Source: Gammaproteobacteria bacterium
GTDB lineage: Bacteria > Pseudomonadota > Gammaproteobacteria > BMS3Bbin11
Length of the DNA: 9,324 nt
Assembly (NCBI GenBank): GCA_030636465.1
Contig: DAOVWW010000039.1
Location: forward strand, 1 to 9,324
Direction of reading: 5' to 3'
Positions 1-6,131 of the stretch are shown here, one piece after another; positions within the stretch are counted from its first letter, which is position 1; each line of letters starts with the position of its first letter. A model generated the notes under the pieces. It was not told the origin of the DNA and searched no databases. It saw nothing but the letters and a program-made list of their open reading frames with translations. The position numbers and the translations under genes were made by a program.

Positions 1-2
1 CC

Positions 3-1028
3 CCGGGCATGACCTATATGAAGATGCCTATTTTCGTATGGACGTAGTTCATTACCGCTTATCTGCTGATTGCAGTATTGCCAGTACTGGCCGGTGTAGT
101 CACCATGATGCTGACAGACCGCAACTTCGGTACCAGCTTCTTTGATGCGGCCGGTGGTGGCGATCCTGTGCTGTTCCAGCATGTGTTCTGGTTCTTCGGT
201 CACCCTGAAGTCTATATCATGATCCTGCCTGCATTCGGTATCATCTCTCAGATTGTTCCAACGTTTGCTCGCAAGAGGATCTTTGGCTATAGCTCAATGG
301 TCTATGCCACTTCATCCATCGCTTTCCTGTCATTCATCGTCTGGGCACATCACATGTTCACTACCGGTATGCCAGTGGCCACTGAGCTGTTCTTCATGTA
401 TGCCACGATGCTGATTGCCGTACCAACAGGTGTGAAAGTCTTTAACTGGGTGAGCACAATGTGGAAGGGGTCTATGACCTTTGAAACGCCTATGTTATTT
501 GCCATAGGTTTCATCTTCATGTTCTCTATCGGTGGCTTTACAGGACTGATGCTGGCCATCGTTGCTGCTGACTTCCAGTACCACGATACCTATTTCGTTG
601 TTGCACATTTCCATTATGTTCTGGTAACTGGTGCACTGTATGCGATTTTTGCAGCAATTTACTTCTGGCTGCCTAAATGGACAGGCAATATGTATAACGA
701 GAAAATGGGGAAAATCCACTTCTGGATCTCCACCATTTCTGTGAACTTATTGTTCTTCCCTATGCATTTTGTAGGGCTCGCAGGTATGCCACGTCGCATC
801 CCTGATTACAATATACAGTTCGCTGAATTTAACCAGTGGGCTTCAGTTGGTGCCTTTATCTTCGGCTTCAGTCAGCTGATTCTTCTTTACAATGTCGTAT
901 CAACAATTCGTGGTCGCAACCATGTAAAAGCTACTGATCAGGTTTGGGAAGGCGCAGAAGGCCTGGAATGGACTCTTCCATCGCCAGCACCATTCCATAG
1001 CTTTACGACACCACCTACTGTTAAATAG
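3..1028 (+). CDS. ctaD: Cytochrome c oxidase subunit I (aa3 type), 5'-truncated and interrupted by an in-frame TAG
   Basis: This is the catalytic heme-copper subunit of the terminal oxidase, which reduces O2 to water at the heme a3/CuB site in the inner membrane and pumps protons. The reading frame is open from the left edge ([14 protein letters not shown]), meets TAG at 45-47, and resumes with family-like sequence to the TAG at 1026-1028. Metal ligands seen: the His of HPEVY (201-215, with the Tyr that crosslinks to it), the His pair of AHHMF (348-353), and HFHY (606-617) with the heme a3 and heme a histidines. The K-channel Lys is in PTGVK (435-437). The D-channel lies upstream, outside the window. 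Downstream of the TAG the first possible start is a TTG at 78 inside a membrane helix, so a separate functional protein from there is unlikely. ctaG follows 5 bases later. The family assignment is secure; whether a full-length product is made is not. Confidence 0.93.
45..47 (+). other. In-frame amber codon inside subunit I
   Basis: The codon after VWT and before [10 protein letters not shown] is TAG. From memory, gammaproteobacterial subunit I proteins usually have Trp here (VWTW followed by F), so one G-to-A change from TGG explains it. The frame is conserved on both sides and no base is gained or lost. Subunit I itself, ctaG, the DUF2909 gene and mnhF all end in TAG, so TAG works as an ordinary stop here. 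A sequencing error, a real nonsense mutation or suppression cannot be told apart from the sequence. Confidence 0.9.
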
Positions 1029-1033
1029 ACAGT

Positions 1034-1639
1034 ATGGCAACTGAACCGAACAATACGCCGGCGTCAAACACTAAAGTAATTGCAAAATTACTGGTCACTG
1101 TCGTCGCGATGTTCGGGTTTGGCTTTGCTCTGGTGCCGCTATATGATGTCTTTTGTGACTTTACCGGCTTAAACGGCAAAACAGGGGAACAGGTCAGCAG
1201 CTTTAGCTCCTATGAGGCAGATACCTCAAGAGAAATAAAAGTAGAATTTTTGACCAACCTGAATGCGTATATGCCGTGGGAGTTTAAGGCGACCCAGGAT
1301 TCTGTAATAGTTCATCCAGGGCAACCGACAAAAATTGATTTTCTGGTCAGGAACAAGACTGGTAAGGATATGATAGGGCAGGCAATCCCGAGTGTTGCAC
1401 CAGGGCTAGCTGCAAAGTATTTTCAGAAGACCGAGTGTTTCTGTTTTACCGAGCAAAAATTAAAGGCAGGAGAAGAAAAGGTGATGCCTGTTGTTTTTAT
1501 TGTTGATCCGTCAATCTCTAAGGATATCAATGAAATCACCTTATCCTATACATTTTTTATAAAACCGGGCACAGAGGGAGCGAAGCGAAGCGTGAAAACA
1601 TCTTCGATCAGCAACACTCTGGCAAACCACACAAACTAG
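1034..1639 (+). CDS. ctaG: Cytochrome c oxidase assembly protein CtaG/Cox11, CuB chaperone
   Basis: CtaG/Cox11 delivers copper to the CuB site of oxidase subunit I from the periplasmic side of the membrane. The 201-residue product has the family architecture and about the usual length. One membrane helix lies near residues 15-37, followed by PLYDVFCD with conserved Cys41. A periplasmic beta domain then carries the copper-binding CFCF motif (Cys135, Cys137) and ends in the family-typical SYTFF stretch at 171-175. The copper cysteines are intact. The ATG is 5 bases after the subunit I stop and the ctaE start is 10 bases after its own stop, so the three are probably one transcript. I see no clear Shine-Dalgarno before the ATG, which suggests translational coupling to the upstream gene; the upstream amber codon could therefore reduce its expression. 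Ends with TAG. Confidence 0.95.
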   Translation: MATEPNNTPASNTKVIAKLLVTVVAMFGFGFALVPLYDVFCDFTGLNGKTGEQVSSFSSYEADTSREIKVEFLTNLNAYMPWEFKATQDSVIVHPGQPTKIDFLVRNKTGKDMIGQAIPSVAPGLAAKYFQKTECFCFTEQKLKAGEEKVMPVVFIVDPSISKDINEITLSYTFFIKPGTEGAKRSVKTSSISNTLANHTN

Positions 1640-1642
1640 GGA
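1638..1642 (+). promoter_or_regulatory. Shine-Dalgarno of ctaE
   Basis: AGGGA overlapping the last two bases of the ctaG TAG stop, 7 bases before the ctaE ATG. It is the clearest ribosome binding site in the oxidase cluster and fixes the subunit III start. Confidence 0.6.
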
Positions 1643-1649
1643 TTACAAA

Positions 1650-2525
1650 ATGTCTACCACAAATCATGGTGAATATTTCATACCAGAACCAAGTAAATGG
1701 CCTGTAGTTGGGACTATTGCGTTAACCACTACGGTGATCGGTGCAGTACAGTCACTTCACGGTGACTCAATTAGCTGGATGCTGCCGGTTGGTTTCGCGC
1801 TAATTGCATATTTATTCTACGGCTGGTTTGGCGCAGTGATCGATGAATCACTGGCGAATAATTATAACGAGCAGGTAGATAAGTCATTCAGAATTGGCAT
1901 GCTCTGGTTCATCTTCTCTGAAGTGATGTTCTTTGCGGCCTTCTTCGGCGCACTTTATTATGCACGAACGATTGCAGTGCCGTGGTTAGGCGGTGCCAGC
2001 AATAATGCGATGACTAGTGAATTGTTATGGCCGGCTTTCGAAGCTGTCTGGCCTGTTCTGACAAACCCGGATAATACGGCGTTTGTTGGCCCTGAAAAGA
2101 AAATGGGTGCATTAGGCTTACCGGCAATCAATACAGCATTACTGCTGACATCGAGTGTGACCATTACTTTAGCTCATCATGCATTAAGAGCTGGACATCG
2201 TAAACCGCTGACATATTGGCTGGCCGCCACGGTATTACTGGGTGTAGCCTTCCTTTTCTTTCAGGTAGAAGAATATATTGAGGCCTATAATGATATGGGC
2301 CTGACTATGGATTCAGGCATCTATGGCAGTACATTCTTTATGCTCACAGGTTTTCATGGGTTCCATGTGACCATGGGCGCAACGATGCTGTTTATTATGC
2401 TGATCCGTGTAATCAAAGGACACTTTACTGCCGAAAAGCACTTTGCTTTTGAAGCCGTCGCCTGGTACTGGCATTTTGTTGATGTGGTGTGGCTGGGTCT
2501 TTATATCTTTGTTTACTGGTTATAA
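1650..2525 (+). CDS. ctaE: Cytochrome c oxidase subunit III
   Basis: Subunit III is a seven-helix inner-membrane protein that packs against subunit I and sustains proton uptake and stability of the oxidase. The product (291 residues) has the expected hydrophobic helices and family signatures: FSEVMFF with conserved Glu91, the FQVEEY stretch (204-209), GFHGFHV (234-240), and the C-terminal WYWHFVDVVWLGLYIFVYW (272-290). Length is in the normal range for the bacterial form that lacks fusions. An AGGGA Shine-Dalgarno at 1638-1642 overlaps the ctaG stop and sits 7 bases before the ATG, supporting this start. It is the last plus-strand gene before the minus-strand DUF2909 gene, and a hairpin follows its stop. 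Nothing in the frame looks damaged, in contrast to subunit I. Confidence 0.96.
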   Translation: MSTTNHGEYFIPEPSKWPVVGTIALTTTVIGAVQSLHGDSISWMLPVGFALIAYLFYGWFGAVIDESLANNYNEQVDKSFRIGMLWFIFSEVMFFAAFFGALYYARTIAVPWLGGASNNAMTSELLWPAFEAVWPVLTNPDNTAFVGPEKKMGALGLPAINTALLLTSSVTITLAHHALRAGHRKPLTYWLAATVLLGVAFLFFQVEEYIEAYNDMGLTMDSGIYGSTFFMLTGFHGFHVTMGATMLFIMLIRVIKGHFTAEKHFAFEAVAWYWHFVDVVWLGLYIFVYWL

Positions 2526-2546
2526 CGAACAGGTATTACAAACTAA

Positions 2547-2585
2547 TCTAATTTTGAGTGCTTGATCTACAGGCACTCGATTAGA
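2547..2585. terminator. Hairpin between convergent ctaE and DUF2909 genes, possible bidirectional terminator
   Basis: TCTAAT (2547-2552) pairs with ATTAGA (2580-2585), and GAGTGC (2556-2561) pairs with GCACTC (2573-2578). The two 6-bp stems are separated by a small asymmetric internal loop (TTT against G) and close an 11-base loop. The structure lies entirely in the gap between two genes ending towards each other. Neither side has a strong T-tract, so Rho-independent termination is plausible but not certain. Confidence 0.5.
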
Positions 2586-2593
2586 AGCTTTAC

Positions 2594-2800
2594 CTACAGG
2601 CCATGGGAGGTTATTACCCCCGTGGCCTGTCCTATTATGAGCAGGACGAAGATAAATACAGACAGGCCTATACGCCAGGTCAGTGATTTGACCATTTTAT
2701 CGGATGTATCTCCTTTAACCATGGCCACAAGAGCAGAACCGAGGCTGAATAAAACAAGTAGCAGTAGGGAAATAATGATGATTTTAAAAATAAATGGCAT
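2594..2800 (-). CDS. DUF2909 family small twin-transmembrane protein
   Basis: A 68-residue protein with two membrane helices (about residues 5-27 and 42-63) joined by a short loop (VKGDTSDKMVKSLTWRI). The pattern of helix, Asp/Lys-rich loop, LTWRI, helix and terminal HG matches the DUF2909 family as I know it. No biochemical role is established; its regular place beside cytochrome oxidase genes suggests a part in oxidase assembly or stability, which is inference. It is encoded opposite to the oxidase genes, converging on ctaE and diverging from SURF1 with 30 bases between the starts. A weak AAGAG lies 7 bases before the ATG. A second hairpin (GGCCATGGG 2599-2607 with CCCGTGGCC 2619-2627, one G-T pair) sits inside its last codons and could stabilise the 3' end of its mRNA. 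Ends with TAG. Confidence 0.85.
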   Translation of the reverse strand: MPFIFKIIIISLLLLVLFSLGSALVAMVKGDTSDKMVKSLTWRIGLSVFIFVLLIIGQATGVITSHGL

Positions 2801-2830
2801 GTTTGTACTCTTAAATAATATTTTGTTTAT

Positions 2831-3586
2831 ATGAAGTGGTTTTTTAAAATACGCTTTTTCAGTCTGAATATCGGCGCATACACTTTCAGCCCAGGTGTAT
2901 TTGTTACCCTGCTGACTATTGCCCTGGTGACGCTGACCTATTCACTTGGCCAATGGCAACTCTCTCGTGCGAATTATAAAGATAATTTACAGCAGAAAAT
3001 AGCAGAGCGTCAAAATAAGCCTCCAATTGGATTTAAGCAGTTGCCATATGACATGTCAGAAAGAGAGTATTTACCTGTCAGCTTTGAAGGGCAATATGAC
3101 ACTGAACATTCAATACTACTCGATAACAGAGTCGTGGATAGCGTCGTCGGCTATGAAGTATTTACCCCTTTTAAAATGGCCAATGAAATTACTGTAATAG
3201 TTAACCGCGGGTTTGTTCCATTAGGGAAATACAGGGAAGATCTACCCGTATTTGATACACCGGATCAAGTAGTTGTAATTAAAGGCTTGATGGAAAAGAC
3301 ACCGTCCAGCGGACTGATTCTGTCAAAAAATATTCATCAAAATAATAAATGGCCTGCAGTTTTGCAATACATAGAAATTGCTGAGCTGGAAACTATGTTT
3401 AAAACCAGTCTAATGAAAATGATTGTCAGGCTAGCTGAAGATGGACCGGGTGGTTTAAAATACCATCAGCCTGTCGTAAACCTGAATAGTGCGAAAAACA
3501 ATGGTTATGCTTTTCAATGGTTTGCCATGATGTCAGCAATTTTAAGCCTGTATTTCGTCGTTAATACAAAAAAGCGGACAAACTGA
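2831..3586 (+). CDS. SURF1 family cytochrome oxidase assembly protein with an altered heme-associated His
   Basis: SURF1 (Shy1) proteins help insert heme a into oxidase subunit I. The 251-residue product has the classic layout: an N-terminal membrane helix (about 22-40) followed by LGQWQLSRA, a periplasmic domain containing EGQYD, LLDNR (97-100 region), GYEVFTPF and VNRGFVPLG (124-132), and a C-terminal helix starting at GYAFQWF (225-231). Family members carry a conserved His three residues before the Tyr of that last motif (HxxYA). Here the codon at 3497-3499 is AAC, giving Asn223. In Paracoccus Surf1 that His has been implicated in heme a binding, from memory. The ATG has no visible Shine-Dalgarno, and its start is divergent from the DUF2909 start, so it needs its own promoter or readthrough from ctaE. 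The next gene begins 1 base after the TGA. Confidence 0.93.
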   Translation: MKWFFKIRFFSLNIGAYTFSPGVFVTLLTIALVTLTYSLGQWQLSRANYKDNLQQKIAERQNKPPIGFKQLPYDMSEREYLPVSFEGQYDTEHSILLDNRVVDSVVGYEVFTPFKMANEITVIVNRGFVPLGKYREDLPVFDTPDQVVVIKGLMEKTPSSGLILSKNIHQNNKWPAVLQYIEIAELETMFKTSLMKMIVRLAEDGPGGLKYHQPVVNLNSAKNNGYAFQWFAMMSAILSLYFVVNTKKRTN

Positions 3587-3587
3587 A

Positions 3588-4184
3588 ATGAATGAAAAGG
3601 AAAATGAAGTAAAAGGCAAGAACCCGTACACCGTCTGGTTTGTGGTACTGACCTTTGTTGCTCCGGTAGTTGTTGCTTACGTGGTGTTTTTCTTTGGTAA
3701 TGTCAGCACATTTACCAACAAAGGCGAAATTTTGAATCCAATTGTTGATATCTCAGCTTTAAATCTGAAAGATGAAAATAATACGCTGATAGCAAAAGAA
3801 AAACTGACATACAAATGGCGCTTAATTTCATTTGTTGGAAGTGACTGCGATGAAGCCTGTAATTCAAGGTTGTATGATGTACGTCAAATACATAAGACTC
3901 TAGGCAAGAATCAGCATAGAGTCCTAAGAATGATTGTTCATCTCGGGCCTCCATCTGAAGCATTTAACAAAGTGATTGAAGCGGAATATCCTAATGCACT
4001 TAAATTCTATGGTGAGGAGAAAGTCATTAATGATGCACTGGGGAAAACGGCTAATATTAAAGAAAACGAAATCTATATAATGGATCCCAGGGGTAATATT
4101 ATGATGAGATTCACGCAGGATCAGCCGAATAAGGATTTTCAGAAAGATTTAGGCAAACTGCTTAAAGCCTCCCAGATAGGCTGA
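3588..4184 (+). CDS. Membrane-anchored thioredoxin-like CxxxC protein of the oxidase cluster
   Basis: I recognise this as the short protein that commonly follows SURF1 in gammaproteobacterial oxidase clusters (the PA0111 position in Pseudomonas aeruginosa, from memory); its function is not established. It has 198 residues: a membrane helix near 15-37 and a periplasmic domain with WRLISFVGSDCDEAC, which places Cys87 and Cys91 in a CxxxC motif after a beta strand as in SCO proteins. The C-terminus LLKASQIG is typical of the group. The SCO distal copper-ligand His, which would lie just before the strand EIYIMD (161-166), is absent; Glu and Asn stand there. A thiol-disulfide role in copper-site assembly is therefore more likely than SCO-like copper binding, as inference. 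It follows SURF1 by 1 base and precedes ctaB by 20 bases. A ctaA gene is expected next but is not there. Confidence 0.82.
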   Translation: MNEKENEVKGKNPYTVWFVVLTFVAPVVVAYVVFFFGNVSTFTNKGEILNPIVDISALNLKDENNTLIAKEKLTYKWRLISFVGSDCDEACNSRLYDVRQIHKTLGKNQHRVLRMIVHLGPPSEAFNKVIEAEYPNALKFYGEEKVINDALGKTANIKENEIYIMDPRGNIMMRFTQDQPNKDFQKDLGKLLKASQIG

Positions 4185-4204
4185 TTAGTACTGGAATACG
4201 TGAC

Positions 4205-5101
4205 ATGGAAAAAGAAATAGAATTAAAACAAAAAGCGAGCTGGAGGGACTACTACGATCTCTGTAAGCCGAGAGTAATTGTGTTGCTGGTTATCACTGCT
4301 ATGGTTGGTGTCCTGCTGGCAAGTCCGGTAGGCGAGCTATCTGTATTTATCCTGGTCGTCTCATCTATTGGTATTGGATTAGGGTCTGCAGCAGGCGCCG
4401 TAATTAATCAGGTGGTCGAACGCGAATCCGATGCAAAAATGGCACGGACTAAAAACCGTCCCTTGCCTCAGGGCAGGGTTGAGCAAAAAAATGCATTTAT
4501 CTTTGCATTGATGCTAGCCGCAGGATCTGTGTTCATACTGACAGCCTGGATAAACATACTGACGGCCGTACTGACCTTCGCCAGTATGATAGGTTATGCA
4601 GTGGTCTATACCATGTATTTAAAGAAAGCCACGCCACAGAATATTGTGATTGGCGGGTTGGCCGGCGCGACTCCTCCATTGTTAGGCTGGGTCGCAGTCA
4701 CCAACAGTATAGACCCTCAGGGGCTGCTGCTGGTGTTGATCATTTACACCTGGACGCCACCTCATTTCTGGGCGTTGGCGATACATCGGCGTGACGACTA
4801 CGCAAAAGTGAACCTGCCCATGCTGCCGGTTACTCATGGTATTGAATTCACCAAGTATTCAATACTGGGTTACACGATAATAATGATCCTGGTGACAATG
4901 TTGCCGTATTTAATTTTCATGAGTGGTTGGATCTATCTACTCAGTGCGGCACTGTTGAATTTGTATTTCCTGTACATGGTTTTACTGCTGATGTTTAGTA
5001 AGAAAGAAAATGTAGCGATGAAAACATTCGTTTATTCTATTAATTATTTATTATTACTCTTTGTTTCAATGGTTGTTGACCATTACCTGGTAGTTATCTG
5101 A
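4205..5101 (+). CDS. ctaB: Protoheme IX farnesyltransferase (heme O synthase)
   Basis: CtaB/CyoE transfers a farnesyl group to protoheme IX, producing heme O, in the inner membrane. The 298-residue product is a multi-helix UbiA-family prenyltransferase of normal length. The first polar loop has NQVVERESDAKMARTKNRPL (68-87), the diphosphate/Mg-binding motif. Its usual first Asp is Glu72, while Asp76 is kept. The second loop has TPPHFWAL (184-191) and DDYAKVNLPMLP (197-208), with the expected Asp pair. CtaB normally feeds CtaA, which makes heme A from heme O; no ctaA is visible in the window. The upstream gap is only 20 bases and holds a weak GGA 9 bases from the ATG. The SCO gene follows 13 bases after the TGA, consistent with one operon. 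Confidence 0.95.
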   Translation: MEKEIELKQKASWRDYYDLCKPRVIVLLVITAMVGVLLASPVGELSVFILVVSSIGIGLGSAAGAVINQVVERESDAKMARTKNRPLPQGRVEQKNAFIFALMLAAGSVFILTAWINILTAVLTFASMIGYAVVYTMYLKKATPQNIVIGGLAGATPPLLGWVAVTNSIDPQGLLLVLIIYTWTPPHFWALAIHRRDDYAKVNLPMLPVTHGIEFTKYSILGYTIIMILVTMLPYLIFMSGWIYLLSAALLNLYFLYMVLLLMFSKKENVAMKTFVYSINYLLLLFVSMVVDHYLVVI

Positions 5102-5114
5102 GGCTGTTATTGTT

Positions 5115-5768
5115 ATGAATATAAAAAGTACTGTACTTATCCTTGTTGTCGCAGTTTTGGCAATTGTTGCGGGCAGCTGGTTTTCAGCTAGCCAAAAAAC
5201 AGATAAAGATAAAGCAATAGAAGCAGCACGTGCAAAATTTTCAAATATCCAGGGCAATGTTCTTTCTCCAGCGCGAAGGATTAGCGTGCCACATCTACAA
5301 AAACATGACGGCATGGTATTTAACGGTGATGAATTAAAAGGGCACTGGAGTATTCTTTTCTTTGGTTTTACCCATTGCTCTGAAATTTGCCCGGTAACCT
5401 TGAGCATGCTGGCACAGGCTAAAAAACTGGCAGAAGAGAAAGGTATTGAATTTCCTAAGGTCTATCTTGTCTCCGTAGATCAGGAAAGAGACAATCTACA
5501 ATCACTGAAGAAGTTTGTTACTGGCTTTGATGAATCATTTACTGGCGTGACCGGTGACCCCAAGCTAATTAAAGCCCTGTCATTACAAATGAGCGTGGTT
5601 TATATGCCGGCAGTAGAGGATAAAGATGTTGAGAACTACCAGATTGATCACAGTGCTGCGTTATTATTATTGAATACAGACGGAAGTCTGGTTGCTTTTC
5701 TGAACCCGCCTCATAGCCCGGAAAAGATATTTAAAGATATCAGAACGGTTGCTGCTGCAGAAAAGTAA
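5115..5768 (+). CDS. SCO1/SenC family copper chaperone
   Basis: SCO proteins deliver copper to the binuclear CuA centre of oxidase subunit II or keep its cysteines reduced. The 217-residue product has one N-terminal membrane anchor (about 5-24) and a periplasmic thioredoxin-like domain. The copper site is complete: FGFTHCSEIC gives Cys88 and Cys92 (CxxxC), and DHSAAL gives the distal His179. Other family features are YLVSVDQERD (117-126) and the GVTGD segment (144-148). Start choice is supported by the anchor beginning directly after MNIKS. The gene ends the plus-strand oxidase cluster. It converges on the minus-strand DUF2970 gene 53 bases further on, with a hairpin over that junction. Confidence 0.95.
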   Translation: MNIKSTVLILVVAVLAIVAGSWFSASQKTDKDKAIEAARAKFSNIQGNVLSPARRISVPHLQKHDGMVFNGDELKGHWSILFFGFTHCSEICPVTLSMLAQAKKLAEEKGIEFPKVYLVSVDQERDNLQSLKKFVTGFDESFTGVTGDPKLIKALSLQMSVVYMPAVEDKDVENYQIDHSAALLLLNTDGSLVAFLNPPHSPEKIFKDIRTVAAAEK

Positions 5769-5809
5769 TCGGTAAACTGTACGGCGATAGATCGATAGCT
5801 GGCTCAGTG

Positions 5810-5833
5810 GTCGGTGTTTATTTATACACCGAC
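5810..5833. terminator. Perfect 8-bp hairpin at the convergent SCO/DUF2970 junction
   Basis: GTCGGTGT (5810-5817) and ACACCGAC (5826-5833) are exact reverse complements around the 8-base loop TTATTTAT. The structure overlaps the stop codon of the minus-strand gene (5822-5824). There is no immediate T-tract on either strand; a run of five T occurs about ten bases downstream on the plus strand. It may terminate or protect the 3' ends of both converging transcripts. Confidence 0.45.
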
Positions 5834-6049
5834 ATTAGACATGACAATTTTTACAATACCTGCGACAGCCAGTACAAACAGTATGGCAAAGATTATCCCG
5901 GCAATAACAAAGTGATGGAATTTCCCATGCTGGAAGTCTCTCTCACGGTTTTTGCTGGTCTGTACACCAAACGCACTGGCAAAAATGCTTCCCATTAATG
6001 CGAAGGGAGAAATCTTTTTTTCTTGATTATCTTCTGTATTCTCACTCAT
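5822..6049 (-). CDS. DUF2970 family small membrane protein
   Basis: A 75-residue protein with a charged N-terminus (MSENTEDNQEKK), an amphipathic segment (ALMGSIFASAFGVQ), the signature SKNRERDFQHG (32-42), and one C-terminal membrane helix (about 48-70). The FGVQ-SKNRERDF-G-FVIAGI pattern is that of DUF2970, a beta/gammaproteobacterial family of unknown function that I associate with oxidase gene neighbourhoods. The highly conserved basic/acidic signature next to the helix suggests contact with a membrane complex, which is inference. It is transcribed towards the SCO gene from its own promoter (6093-6121). A GAGAG lies about 11 bases before the ATG, rather far for a ribosome binding site. 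Its stop codon is within a hairpin. Confidence 0.85.
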   Translation of the reverse strand: MSENTEDNQEKKISPFALMGSIFASAFGVQTSKNRERDFQHGKFHHFVIAGIIFAILFVLAVAGIVKIVMSNVGV

Positions 6050-6092
6050 ACTATTTAGCTCTCAGCTGTTTAGCGCTAGATGTAAACGACGT

Positions 6093-6121
6093 ATATTAGT
6101 ATTTACTAATTAATCTATCAA
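6093..6121 (-). promoter_or_regulatory. Sigma70-like promoter of the DUF2970 gene
   Basis: On the minus strand TTGATA (6116-6121, five of six consensus bases) is followed by a 17-base spacer and TAATAT (6093-6098, four of six). Transcription would begin near 6086 and leave a leader of roughly 37 bases before the ATG at 6049. Position, spacing and direction all fit. Two inverted repeats overlap the boxes, described separately. Confidence 0.55.
6095..6110. repeat. Inverted repeat over the -10 region of the DUF2970 promoter
   Basis: ATTAGT (6095-6100) and ACTAAT (6105-6110) are exact reverse complements separated by ATTT. It overlaps four bases of the TAATAT box and could be an operator half of a paired site, or be a chance result of AT-rich sequence. 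Confidence 0.45.
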
Positions 6122-6131
6122 CGTATAGATT
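6112..6131. repeat. Inverted repeat over the -35 box, possible operator
   Basis: AATCTAT (6112-6118) and ATAGATT (6125-6131) are exact reverse complements around CAACGT. The repeat covers the whole TTGATA box of the minus-strand promoter, a position where a bound dimeric regulator would act on initiation. I do not recognise the sequence as a known regulator site. Confidence 0.5.

Noticed and set aside
78..1028. A separate 316-residue protein starting at the TTG at 78
   Set aside because: The TTG falls inside a membrane helix of subunit I and the frame is homologous further upstream, past the TAG. It is the distal part of the interrupted gene, not an independent start.
3..1028. Genome-wide reassignment of TAG to an amino acid
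   Set aside because: Subunit I itself, ctaG, the DUF2909 gene and mnhF all end at TAG at normal protein length, so TAG is used as a stop in this genome.
2562..2834. A 90-codon plus-strand open frame opposite the DUF2909 gene
   Set aside because: Its product has no recognisable features and no ribosome binding site, and the minus-strand frame has two clear membrane helices and a family pattern.
5066..5407. A 113-codon minus-strand open frame over the ctaB end and SCO start
   Set aside because: It lies antisense to the strongly supported SCO gene, and its composition is that of a shadow frame.
5798..5812. A tRNA-like A-box (TGGCTCAGTGG)
   Set aside because: No acceptor stem, anticodon arm or T-arm (GGTTCRA) follows; the next bases form the SCO/DUF2970 hairpin instead.
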